From assembly GCA_001839685.1 (NCBI GenBank), contig MLAK01001259.1, positions 208,548-272,547 of the forward strand: 64,000 bases of DNA, written 5' to 3'. How positions within the stretch are numbered: position 1 is the stretch's first letter; each line of letters begins with the position of its first letter. The notes under the pieces were generated by a model. The model was not told the DNA's origin. It saw nothing but the letters and a program-made list of their open reading frames with translations, and did not search any database. Shown piece by piece: positions 41,201 to 50,025 of this stretch. Made by a program: the position numbers and the translations under genes. Source of the DNA: Tritrichomonas foetus. Lineage: Eukaryota > Parabasalia > Tritrichomonadida > Tritrichomonadidae.

Positions 41201-41628
41201 TTATTGCTGTTGGTTTAGGAATTGGTTCTTGTATGTCTCTTCTAAATCACAGAAAAACGAATGAAGGACCTTTTGGACCAGCTGTTGTAATTTTTGGATC
41301 AGAAAACAAACTCATCTTTTCTCACTTAGAAAATGAATTATTGAAGTATAAAGAGGATGGTACAATTAATAATTTGTTCTTTGCCCATTCAAGAGAACCT
41401 GATTCAGAGTTCAAACACGTTCAAGATGCAATGAATGCAAATATGGATCTCCTTTGGCAACTTTGGAACAATGATTCTATTGTTTTTTACTACAGTGGAA
41501 AAATTGCTGCACTTGAAAAACAACTGAAAGATTTGATGGTTCAAATAACTATTAAGAAGGGTGGACTCAGAGATGAAGAAGCAATGGCTTACAATGCAAG
41601 ACATACTTTTTATATCGAAATATTGTGA
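38290..41628 (+). CDS. [FeFe]-hydrogenase fused to a cytochrome-P450-reductase-like module
   Basis: 1112 residues from the ATG at 38290. Domains: a 2Fe-2S ferredoxin-like domain (Cys37, 48, 51, 64); two 4Fe-4S sites (Cys135/138/141/145 and 166/169/172/176); the hydrogenase H-cluster domain with ligands Cys275 (TSSCSAW), Cys330 (LTACVAEKGE), Cys468 and Cys472 (LSCPGGCIGGG); a degenerate flavodoxin-like region (about 550-720); and a C-terminal FAD/NAD(P)-binding reductase domain with RFYS at 907-910 and AVGLGIGSC near 974. The His-Cys3 cluster of longer hydrogenases is absent. Such proteins make H2 in hydrogenosomes or cytosol, here presumably fed by NAD(P)H. In motif 1 the proton-shuttle cysteine is Ser274 and in motif 2 the usual Lys is Glu333. 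An alternative start at 38254 would add a short basic, hydrophobic presequence. Confidence 0.93.
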   Translation: MSETVTITIDDKKYEVKKDISIYQACKSVGVYIPSLCYHSDIPAFARCGLCLVEVDNNGIVFSCAQRVAPNMTISTTSKNVQKRRYDMFQNFMDMPFYPRSKDIEDIFNFFEPKSSKSERKDDRNHSMKFTASLCVGCDRCVRMCSEVQGVGALNEGNPQINNNECISCGQCLKVCPTKALSVSQSTSVLLKNIAQRKTSILIIDPSIYSAMGEFFNEPPGNNVSGKLVCAAKMMGFKYVFDSSFGSDLYLLEEGNEFIEKILNTKLFPHFTSSCSAWINYVEKLNHGLIPYLSSVKSPHLIFGNLIKRYFAKKQNIKPENLFVCSLTACVAEKGEIKRMQLAGDVDCVISGTEFAGLMDMMEIFWERMRATNFSDFFTGNSGSSYLVSASGGITEAILRYVHEKITNKKPPQNDYLQWRGSTAIKKCEVTIGEHQLNICVCNGIKAAQGLIESSEYTKYHFIEVLSCPGGCIGGGALPHTLRNAGISARMNVLYELDKQSEKKIASENEQVKEIIKSTYDSIGSNKSLSLLHTRFEQQESAYLANARNGTVIHIAKTLTLTSKETINSLSSASFGNILGNRPVMNMINKFKEAISFNINPENVAQILKDKYAIFVINSAEVTESIETIFKFYDDLRDSFDELSSVKFAVCEFVNKQIKIPSKIGKQIDILMEQHLASQYSPYYDIDSNSTDHGESAFERWYLMLCYTMGVEAPRISSSVLFKLSKTKDKSIIDYPIRPTSFSFAKVLSKIPMNNSENCLINEYTIKAPKGTRYQAGDYVLVLPKNNPEFVSNAIKALQFDPNDVYKVKTLDSTSFIPEVVSIQQLFEQYLDLSCKPNQDILKVFEEAATDEEGKAKLNNFLDINKKEEFEDYIADKNIAEFIEEFGKYGVPELAKLITSCPKLAPRFYSIISFKDNNIKIVSGVHRFGKDMKRKGCSSSYLIRCEGQKIAIKITEGALKYPDDPSSPLIIIAVGLGIGSCMSLLNHRKTNEGPFGPAVVIFGSENKLIFSHLENELLKYKEDGTINNLFFAHSREPDSEFKHVQDAMNANMDLLWQLWNNDSIVFYYSGKIAALEKQLKDLMVQITIKKGGLRDEEAMAYNARHTFYIEIL

Positions 41629-41994
41629 TGAAATTTTTGATTGATGTTTCTCTTCATTGTTTCGTTTTTGTTAGAAATTATCTGTTCTTAAAAAAAATTG
41701 TAGAATTTTTCATATTCCAAACCAACTCTTTTTTGATTTTTTTTCCTTCTTCTTTTAGCAGATTTAATCAATTGTTTGTTATCAGTTGAAACTTTAACAT
41801 TTACTTTTTTCTTTCACTACTTTACATTTATAATCATGTATAGTTGATGTACACTCTACATATGTATTGATAATATTCGCAAGGAGAAAAAAAAAAAAAA
41901 AAAAAAAAAATGAACTGCCAAATAGTTCATCAATTTTGCGAAATTAGATTTACATATACGCATTAAATTCTGATTAATTCAATTGAAAATCGAA
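41629..41994. other. Convergent spacer with A24 tract
   Basis: Lies between the converging hydrogenase and phosphatase genes; it holds a 24-base A run (41887-41910) and otherwise nothing recognised. Confidence 0.6.
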
Positions 41995-43152
41995 TCATAC
42001 TAAAGTGGAAATGATGGAGCTTCCATAAATATGTGGTGGCGGAGTTAATGAAAAGTGTTCCATACTTCTAGCGCCAGAAATTTTATCATTCTCCAAGAAT
42101 GACATCTTTCCACGTCGACGCCACGTTGGCTGATTTGTCACTAGTGGAAAGAAAGAAAGACTCTTGAAACTATGTATTGGTCTGTTAAGGGGAAGATGAA
42201 TTTGTGGTGTATAAAAGTTTGCATCACGCCTCCGAATTTTCCCAATAAATTTGAAGGTATAAGCCATAAGTTTACATCCCTTATTTATAGTCATATATGC
42301 ACCTAAACAAAGTCCATCTTTGTAGCCACTTGAAGAGAAAACGGTGAATACTTTACGCAACTCGTCGCATTGAATACCAGAAGAAATCGATTCATGACCA
42401 CGAACCAAATAAAGCAGATTATTATTTTTCAAAAAAGCCGATAAAACAAAGTTACCATATAAGTGACCAACTCCACGCGGACTATTGTCGAATCCTGCAC
42501 CATCATATGAAGGATCAGACCACATCATGTCTTTAATAATATTATCATCTCCATAATTCTGATAAGGAAGTGAGATGGCTTTAATTTGACTGATTGATTT
42601 CAGGTGCGGCCCGATTCCTCCGTGAACGCAGAAAACTTTGTCTTCGATAATTGCTGCAAGAGGAAGTAATGAAAATACCTGATTAAACATTTCGTAGACT
42701 TTATCTGAATAAACACTTGTGATTTCATCATAGAATCCGCCTTTTGCGTTAACTTCTCGGAATTCGTGGTTTCCTCGCAAAAGAATAAAATTCAATGGAT
42801 ATTGAATAGTAAGCGCAATGAGAAGCGTCATTAGCTCTGTTTGAAAGTTCCCTCGGTCGACATAATCACCGAGCAGTAAAAAAGTGCGGGCGAGGGGATC
42901 AGGGAATCCATTAATAATTCGGAGGAAATCATGAAGATTTCCGTGAAGGTCTCCAATGATTATGACTGACTCACAGGTCATGACGAGTGCTGGATTGTTT
43001 GAAAAGTCTTTTTCTGCGAGCTCGAGCATTTCAATCAACGTTTGCTCGTCAAAGCGTGGAAGTGGTGTTTCTTTACCAATTTTCAAGATGTCATTAATAT
43101 CGAGGTGTAACAGAGGCGTATAGCATTTCATGACAAAGGAGACTGCATTCAT
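41995..43152 (-). CDS. PPP-family serine/threonine protein phosphatase
   Basis: 385 residues from the ATG at 43152. All metal-binding motifs are present: GDLHG (67-71), GDYVDRG (95-101), RGNHE (126-130), VHGGIGP (about 176) and RGHE (about 263). The catalytic core fits PP1/PP2A-type enzymes, and the C-terminal 90 residues are a basic/aromatic tail not found in PP1. Two metals activate water to remove phosphate from Ser/Thr in nucleus or cytosol. Divergent PP1-like enzymes are numerous in trichomonads. The TCACTC initiator-like motif is about seven bases before the ATG. Confidence 0.95.
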   Translation of the reverse strand: MNAVSFVMKCYTPLLHLDINDILKIGKETPLPRFDEQTLIEMLELAEKDFSNNPALVMTCESVIIIGDLHGNLHDFLRIINGFPDPLARTFLLLGDYVDRGNFQTELMTLLIALTIQYPLNFILLRGNHEFREVNAKGGFYDEITSVYSDKVYEMFNQVFSLLPLAAIIEDKVFCVHGGIGPHLKSISQIKAISLPYQNYGDDNIIKDMMWSDPSYDGAGFDNSPRGVGHLYGNFVLSAFLKNNNLLYLVRGHESISSGIQCDELRKVFTVFSSSGYKDGLCLGAYMTINKGCKLMAYTFKFIGKIRRRDANFYTPQIHLPLNRPIHSFKSLSFFPLVTNQPTWRRRGKMSFLENDKISGARSMEHFSLTPPPHIYGSSIISTLV

Positions 43153-43156
43153 CTTT

Positions 43157-43162
43157 GAGTGA
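43157..43162 (-). promoter_or_regulatory. Initiator-like motif for PPP phosphatase gene
   Basis: Minus-strand TCACTC four bases before the ATG at 43152, matching the trichomonad Inr pattern. Confidence 0.5.
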
Positions 43163-43343
43163 CAAAAAAAATATTGTTTTTGAGAAGAATTGAAAAGTCT
43201 TTGAAATTTTCAGATTGAATTGATAATGAATAATGAAATATTTCTATTAATTTTTCTGCTTTTCAATAATTGTAGTGAATATTTTTTTCAATGAGTTCTT
43301 ATGGCAAAATTGACTGTAATTACCCAGTTTTTAAATTCAGAAT

Positions 43344-44438
43344 AGATGTATACAAACTAACTAGCTCTAGATGTAGAAGACTATTGAGAGATCTAAATGA
43401 ATAATTGTTGATATTATTGTCATCTAAAAATTATTTATTTGTAATCCTATTAATAATATATAAATATTATAATTTAAAAATCAAGATACAGAGAAAACCA
43501 AATCAAAAAAAAATTGTGAGAAAAAAATAAACCCCACAGAAATTTCTGAGAATTATAGAGATAAAAAGTGATTTTATAGCATTAATATCTTGATTATTTC
43601 TTATCATAAATCGTGCTTTTTATTATCATATGACCATCCATCGAAAATTATAATGTTTTCCAAAATACAAAAATGAAGTATAAAAAAAATATTAATAATT
43701 TTGATATAAATAAAAAAAATTTAGGCATCAATGAGAAGATTACGAATGTTTTGCCATCTAAATGGCGAGTCATCAGAAAATTCACTTGGCATCGAGTCTG
43801 GAAAAAAACATATTGGATTCCATTTTTCTTGATTTGGTCTTTCAATCGTTGTATCTGTATCCCTACTTGAGAATGTGCTGTTGAGGACTGCCAGTCTATT
43901 TTCTTCATATACTAAAATTTTATGACAGAAAAGATTTCAATACATTCTTATTTGTCAAATGGAAATTGAATTAATTCAACATCACTGAGTTAAAACTATC
44001 AAAATTTTCGCGATTTTTAATTAAAAATCGATAGAAGAAGTGTAAATAGAATTATGGGAAGCAGTATTATAATCTTTGTGATTCTTGGAAAAAAAGCTTC
44101 TCTCAATTTTTTTTTAGGCTTTCTCCAAAATCGCTCTTTTTTCGGTTTAATTGTTGCAAAATTTCAAAACTATGAATAAATATGGCTCATAACTATAAAA
44201 AATAGATTTAACAATTGACTGAAAGCTGTTCACCCGAAAACTGAAACAATAGCTTCTTCAGAATCATTTTCGAAATATTTTTGAATTCGGCCATTTGCGA
44301 AGTTTGCGATAAGGGAAATTTTCGTCATTCTTTTAGCTATTTNGGTTTTGATTTTTGACTGATGGTATTAAGTAATACTGATGATAAGGATCATTTTAGT
44401 GATTTCGTACGTTAAGACTATTTGGTTTGTATACATCT
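43344..44438. mobile_element. Inverted-repeat DNA element, copy 2
   Basis: A 1095-base element with perfect 14-base ends AGATGTATACAAAC (43344-43357) and GTTTGTATACATCT (44425-44438), flanked by a perfect 8-base duplication TTCAGAAT (43336-43343 and 44439-44446). It is the uninterrupted sister of the element at 28245-30244, in the same orientation, differing at only scattered positions. It encodes no transposase. It inserted in the spacer just upstream of the phosphatase gene, about 190 bases from that ATG. Confidence 0.92.
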
Positions 44439-44446
44439 TTCAGAAT

Positions 44447-46203
44447 TGAGTGTATTGAATTCTTCATTTTTCTTTTTTTGAAATTTTCAAAATAATTGAA
44501 AAACATTGAAAATTGAAATACAAGTTTATGAATGACATTCAATTGATTGTGAAAGCTTCTCAAATTAATTGTTTGAAAATTCGGAAATAGAAAAAATTGA
44601 AAAATGACTCTTCCCTGTAGTGATTTTCATATAGGGAATGATTGTAACCGCTTAACCTCATTTTTAACGTTATCTTCTTTATCGTGTTTCTAACAAATCT
44701 ACCACATATAGAATTTTTTTTCTGACAAGCTTGACAATTTGAGAATAATTTGAGTAAAATAATGTATTGAATATCTAAAAATTTGTAAAATTAAAATGCA
44801 AATTCAAATAGAAAAACTACAGGAAAATTGAATATAGCCAAAATCTACAATAATGATGGACTCATCTTTCTTTTCTTTAGAAACCATTATGATAGAAATT
44901 GTCTTCATGAGATATAAATTGTTTTTGTTATGATAGGCTAAATGTTGGTTTGTTAGTAACGGATGAAAATAGAAGAAATTGCTTGAAAAATCGCATTACA
45001 ATGATTAAAATGTATGCCTATGATCTTTGTTATGACTAGTAAACATTGAAAATCTATTTTAGCTTGATAATCATAGCGATATGCTTGTTTTAAATATTGA
45101 ATATAAATTAATCGTCATTATTAATAAAAAGAGTTTCTTATTTGTTGGTTGTGAATAGAAAAAGGTTGTTTGCTTAATTTTTCCTAAAAATTTCAGATAA
45201 CAACTTAAAAAGCAAATAAACCAACCAATCAATGTTTTTCATGACATGTATACTGTAAACATTTTTAATTCGTTTATTAGATCAGTTTCAACAACAAAAT
45301 CATTGATACAAATACTAACATTATTTTTTCTATTTTAGATATTAGAGAAAATGCTATATTCTTATTGTTTGAATAGGACAATATCTTGTAAAAAACAAGA
45401 TATCAACTATTGATTTTGAAGATATTCACTTCAAGTCATAAGATTTCATCCCCATTGAAAAATAGTACAATTTTTGTCTCTTCTTCTTATTCCCTTATTA
45501 TTTATCTTTTGAGTAGAATTGATATGATGGTTGGAACAAATAAAAAGTGAAATCAAAAGGTGATCTTACTTATGCTTTTGGAGTTTCATCTTGAATGAAG
45601 AATTTGTAGCAAATATGATTTCTCTAATGACTGAATGAGCTGATGCATATTTTAAAGCGCGAGTAACTTCACATTCACTCATTTTGACAGTCAGAAAACC
45701 AAAAAATTCACATTCTCTTTTCTCTTTTGATTCTTCTCTTATTATTCATAATTTTTTTCGTTTTCTTTTATCCTTGTCTTTTTATTCTTTTCAAATAATT
45801 GATGTTACATCACCTAGCTATATATTCACAGTCATTTTTCGTTGATTTTATAGAATAATAATAGTTTCAAGATTTGGTAATGTTAATTTTACAAAAATAG
45901 TGTATATTCAAAATAATAAACAAGTTTATTGACCTAAATAATAAAAATACAATATCACACAATTAATTTAAGAACAAACATTTATTAATACGATATATTT
46001 CACAGTCAGACACATCAATATATCAGATACATCAAACTAAAAATATCTTTTTGTAGCTGCATCATTAATATATAGAGATTCAAAACTATCTTTTATCATG
46101 AGTTTGACCATTGATGAGAAAAGATAAACATCTTCTATTTTTTTTTTAACTTCTAAAACTTTATTTTGAAAAAACTTCTTCATAATTTGTTTTCCAATTG
46201 TTA
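44447..46203. other. AT-rich gene-free spacer (about 1.75 kb)
   Basis: No supported gene, RNA or repeat. Two TTCACTCATTTTG/TCACATTCACTCA initiator-like motifs near 45670-45690 have no downstream open frame. Confidence 0.5.
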
Positions 46204-47298
46204 TTATTGTGAATTTTCATTTTCTGGAATTCCAAATTGAACAATTATTGGTTCCATTACAATTTTTCTCCTATAAAAGAGTATATACGGTTTTGATAAT
46301 TTAATTGATTTTGGTGAAACTTTAGTTACAGTTGTATCATCTGCAGAATACCAAACTTTTCCAATTTTGAAAGCAGATGTAAAGTGACCAAAATTAATTT
46401 GATGTCCATTATGAACAACAACAGCAAATAATTCATATTGTGTTTGAAGAGATGGTTGAGAACAAAAAGAAATATCAAGTTCAAAATCAAAATCAACATT
46501 CATTTCAATTTTTTGACCAGTTGCTGAAAACCTCATCATTGTAATAATTAGAATATAAGGAGTATTTTCAAATGTATAACTATTTGACATAGTTCCAATA
46601 CTATTACATTTCTCGCATTTAAAACCGGATACAGATTCAGAAGGATTCATAAAATGCATCAAACATTTTTCTATTGTTGGCGTTTCATTTTTTCCCCATT
46701 TATCAATAGGTAGTGATATATCTAAAACTCGAGAGATTGACGATACAACGTTCATACAACTATCACATATACGTGTTTCTTTAAGCGTTGATCCAAAAAG
46801 TGCATGAACAGCAGTATCAAAATAATCATGATTTTTATTCCAGGCTCTTTGACACTCATCATCAAAAATATTTAACAGTTCGAAGAGAAATTCATGAGCA
46901 TCTTGTTGATAGCCTGGTTTCATCGGTGCTGAAATTTTTGTTAAATTTTCAAAAAACACCGAAGGGGTTGCAGTTTTACATGATTTCATCTCTCTGGATA
47001 GTTTCTCAAAGTGATATAAAAAACAATCTTTATTAATTGATCGTTCTAGCACGATATGTGGAATATTCTCAGCAAAAAATGGAAGTCCAGGGCAATACAT
47101 GAGGCATTGCAAGACTGAATTTAAAAAGCAACTATTTCCAAAATTGGTTAATCCTGCCAAAGGCTGTTTAATTGGATTCTGTTTAATGATGATTTGTACC
47201 CAATGATCATTAAAGTAACCGTTGGGAACTTCCCTTTTTTTAGGAACAATGAAATTTATTTTTTTTCGATGCTCTTCTTGATTTTCAGGGTTTTGCAT
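46204..47298 (-). CDS. Ubiquitin-specific protease (USP/C19 deubiquitinase)
   Basis: 364 residues from the ATG at 47298, a compact USP catalytic domain. The Cys box is GLTNFGNSCFLN with Cys57. The QQDAHEF motif is at 131-137. A zinc-binding pair CDSC (178-181) and CEKC (228-231) is complete, and the His box YELFAVVVHNGHQ...GHFTSAF has His305, with Asp320/321 in YSADD. The order and short length resemble USP36/42-type enzymes. It removes ubiquitin from proteins by thiol catalysis in nucleus or cytosol. A TTCACTCAGCG initiator-like motif abuts the ATG. Confidence 0.95.
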   Translation of the reverse strand: MQNPENQEEHRKKINFIVPKKREVPNGYFNDHWVQIIIKQNPIKQPLAGLTNFGNSCFLNSVLQCLMYCPGLPFFAENIPHIVLERSINKDCFLYHFEKLSREMKSCKTATPSVFFENLTKISAPMKPGYQQDAHEFLFELLNIFDDECQRAWNKNHDYFDTAVHALFGSTLKETRICDSCMNVVSSISRVLDISLPIDKWGKNETPTIEKCLMHFMNPSESVSGFKCEKCNSIGTMSNSYTFENTPYILIITMMRFSATGQKIEMNVDFDFELDISFCSQPSLQTQYELFAVVVHNGHQINFGHFTSAFKIGKVWYSADDTTVTKVSPKSIKLSKPYILFYRRKIVMEPIIVQFGIPENENSQ

Positions 47299-47302
47299 CG
47301 CT

Positions 47303-47310
47303 GAGTGAAT
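47303..47310 (-). promoter_or_regulatory. Initiator-like motif for USP gene
   Basis: Minus-strand TTCACTCA about four bases before the ATG at 47298. Confidence 0.5.
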
Positions 47311-47937
47311 AAACGGTCTCTGCCAAAGTATAATTTCATTTAAAAAGTTATGTAATTTTCTGAAAAAAAAATGGTATGTAACAACGATAGCACCTTTTCA
47401 ATGTCAAAAAGTGCAGTTTTTTCAATTTTCTAGAGCCATTATTATATCATGAAATGTTGATTTGTGGCATAATTCATTCAAATATCTAAGATGGTTCGCA
47501 GAGGTATAGGTTATGCCCATAATGATTTCAGGAACCGAAAATCATGGTCACAAGGATTACTTGACAAATAAACATTTCATATCACAAATCATACAAAAAA
47601 TTTTTGATGTGAATGATGAGAATATATTCAATGTATGATTTATTTAATACTGTAGAATAAAGTGTTTATATATCAAAAGTATGCTCCAATAAAGTTGTAT
47701 AACTTCTTGCATAATACATGATCTCGAAAATAGAGAAGAAACATGAATTATCTTGATTTTCCCCAAACCTTGGGCATAAAACACTGGTTGAATATGCGAA
47801 CCACACGCATCCAGATAATTTGGAGTGATCTGAAACAACTTCGATCATCAAGCCGAAATTCAATTATTGTCGATTAATCGAAATCCAAAATTCATGGGCA
47901 AAAAAAACATTAAAAAATATTAACATTAATAAGATAT
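47311..47937. other. Spacer with two compositionally richer islands
   Basis: Stretches at about 47480-47580 and 47660-47870 are less AT-rich than ordinary spacers here and contain small hairpins (ATGATTTC...GAAAATCAT; GGTTCGCATATTCAACC on the minus strand). They could be small ncRNA genes or decayed coding sequence; no tRNA, snRNA core motif or domain was matched. Confidence 0.3.
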
Positions 47938-48477
47938 TTAATTTGGTTGCTCTTCAGTTGGTGGTGCATGTTTTGCCGCGCATGCATTAATATATTCAAC
48001 ATATTTCTGTATATCAGCCTGATTGTTATCATTAAAGGTGTTCGCCTCTACTCCATGAGCGAGGTAGTCTTTCAATTGGGTGAAGTTATTCGATTCCTTC
48101 GGATTGCGAACAAGCCCGACAACATGGGGCGGGTCCTGTCCCTCGGCCATCTGCGAGCACATCCAGTTCAGCGTCTTCACACTGAGGAGGACTGCGGCTG
48201 GCGTTGAAATGTCGACGAAGAAAAATGACGCAATAACATTGGGCTGTGTGGTATATTCGTTAATCCAGTTTTTTCTGTCTTCTCTGTCTGTAGATACCGC
48301 TGTAAAAACGAAGGGGTTTTGGTTGAAGCCACCTGCATTGACAAAACATTTCTCGATCATTTTTATAAAAACACTCTGTCCGCTATCTGGCATACCGAAA
48401 ATAAGTACTGTCTGTTTCTCTGTTTCTCCAAATTTTTCTTTGGGTCTAACAACGTCCTTTGAGTGTCCACAACCCAT
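47938..48477 (-). CDS. G-protein-like protein with N-myristoylation motif and altered P-loop
   Basis: 179 residues from the ATG at 48477. The N-terminus MGCGHSKD fits N-myristoylation/palmitoylation of G-alpha and Arf-type proteins. A P-loop-like segment FGMPDSGQS (27-35) follows the G-alpha/Arf spacing but has Gln34 in place of the invariant Lys. The strand FFFVDIS matches the G-domain beta-5/effector region, and RNPKES stands where NKxD would bind guanine. It is half the size of a G-alpha subunit, so it resembles a divergent Arf/G-alpha-like protein that may not bind GTP normally. Codon use is richer in G+C than in most neighbours. The role is unknown. Confidence 0.7.
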   Translation of the reverse strand: MGCGHSKDVVRPKEKFGETEKQTVLIFGMPDSGQSVFIKMIEKCFVNAGGFNQNPFVFTAVSTDREDRKNWINEYTTQPNVIASFFFVDISTPAAVLLSVKTLNWMCSQMAEGQDPPHVVGLVRNPKESNNFTQLKDYLAHGVEANTFNDNNQADIQKYVEYINACAAKHAPPTEEQPN

Positions 48478-49116
48478 ATGAGAATCTTTTCTGTTTTAAT
48501 TATTTGTTAATTCAAAAATTTATTATCTATTTGAGAGTTTTTATGATGTCTCTTCACTTTTTGTGAATTTTAAAGTATCTTTTTTGATAAAAGAAGAAAC
48601 GAACTTCTTCTGAATGATTTTCAATCAAAAAGTTTTTCGAATTTTGTACCTTCAGGTAAACACATTGTATTAATGTTTCTAGAAAATAAATAGATGCAAT
48701 ATAATGAGAATTACTTTGTAAAACATGAGATATTTGCATGATCAATCAAAATTATCTCGTTAATGAAATAACGAGGAAACTTATCTTTCCAGACTGTTTT
48801 GAAATAAATTGAATATGAATTTGTTATTTTTCTTTGAAAAGTTTTCTATTTTTTAGATGAATTGGAAAGTTTCTGCAGAATTTAATATCTTATTTTTCTG
48901 AATATTCCATAGTAAATTTGAAATATATTGACCAAATACGGTGTTAAAAAGCCCGATACTGTTGATTATTTAACTTTTTGATAAATTCTCAAAGAATTAA
49001 TACAATTTAATGACCATATATAACTTTAAAAAGAGAATATCTTTTCTCAAATTTCTGAATGCTTCGCTTTCATTGAAAATGATAAGACGATAAGGAAATA
49101 CGTTATTAGAATTAAC
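48478..49116. other. Spacer upstream of divergent genes
   Basis: About 640 bases containing the start regions of the G-protein-like gene (-) and the coiled-coil gene (+). Nothing else recognised. Confidence 0.5.
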
Positions 49117-50025
49117 ATGACACACAGCGGACCCTTCGCAAAGAGGCCATCGGCACAGTATGCCAAGCCCGAATTCTACTGGCGTGGTGGTGATGTTTTG
49201 CGCGAGAGGGAATATTTAGCAGACGAGTACAAAAAAGCATTAGCTGATCATCGAAAAGCCGAGTATGAATACAAGCAAATCGAGAAAGAGTGCCTTGAGG
49301 CTTCCCAAGTGCTCAGTGAGCGGGAGAAGTACACGAGCGCACTTGCCAATTTTTTGGACGCCGACGCAGAGGGCGGCCAGATCGAAGCAGAGAAAAAACG
49401 ACGCTTAAACGAATTAGAAAACGAGATCAAAGAAGCGGAAGCTGAACTAAACGAAGCTCGTGCAGTCCACCATCCAGCTGTCGCCTCAGGCCTCCAAAAA
49501 GAAAAGGCATATCTTCTTATCGAAATCCAGAGAGGGTCAAAAGCAATCGATCTTGCAACAGAACAGCACGATAACGCTCGCCGTCAACTTGCCGCCTGCA
49601 CAGTTAGCAACCGTTACAGACAGGCGACCGAATTAGAGGGGCAATATCACGATTTGTCCAGCAAGAGGAATTTCTTAAGAAGCTTGGTTAACAAATACAA
49701 AAAGGAGTTTGACAGCACTCGCCCGTGCGCGCCATCACAGACAAAGGAGGCAAGGCTTGAAAGAGCCGCACTGATGCCACAAATTGATCTCGACATTACA
49801 ATTGAAAGAGGCGAAGAGAAGAAGCAGAGGCGCCCAAAGAAGTGGGACAATAGAATAAGCAGAATAATCGACGAGATCGATGAACTAAACGACAGATTGA
49901 CAGATCTCGGCCTGCCCGACGAAGTTGTTGACACAGAGGCTCTGAGGGAAAAATACTTCCCAAGCAAGGAGAAGGAAAACGCAGAGAACGAAAATAATGA
50001 AAATGAAAATGAAGAGGAAGATTAA
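49117..50025 (+). CDS. Coiled-coil protein, likely abundant structural protein, function unknown
   Basis: 302 residues from the ATG at 49117. After an N-terminal basic/aromatic head (residues 1-25, FYWRGG), residues about 28-190 are Glu/Lys/Ala-rich heptad coiled coil, then a second coiled coil at about 235-270 and an acidic Asn/Glu tail (NENNENENEEED). The gene uses markedly more G and C in third positions than its neighbours, a mark of strong expression in trichomonads (inference). The head-rod-tail layout suggests a cytoskeletal filament component. No family is recognised. Confidence 0.75.
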   Translation: MTHSGPFAKRPSAQYAKPEFYWRGGDVLREREYLADEYKKALADHRKAEYEYKQIEKECLEASQVLSEREKYTSALANFLDADAEGGQIEAEKKRRLNELENEIKEAEAELNEARAVHHPAVASGLQKEKAYLLIEIQRGSKAIDLATEQHDNARRQLAACTVSNRYRQATELEGQYHDLSSKRNFLRSLVNKYKKEFDSTRPCAPSQTKEARLERAALMPQIDLDITIERGEEKKQRRPKKWDNRISRIIDEIDELNDRLTDLGLPDEVVDTEALREKYFPSKEKENAENENNENENEEED

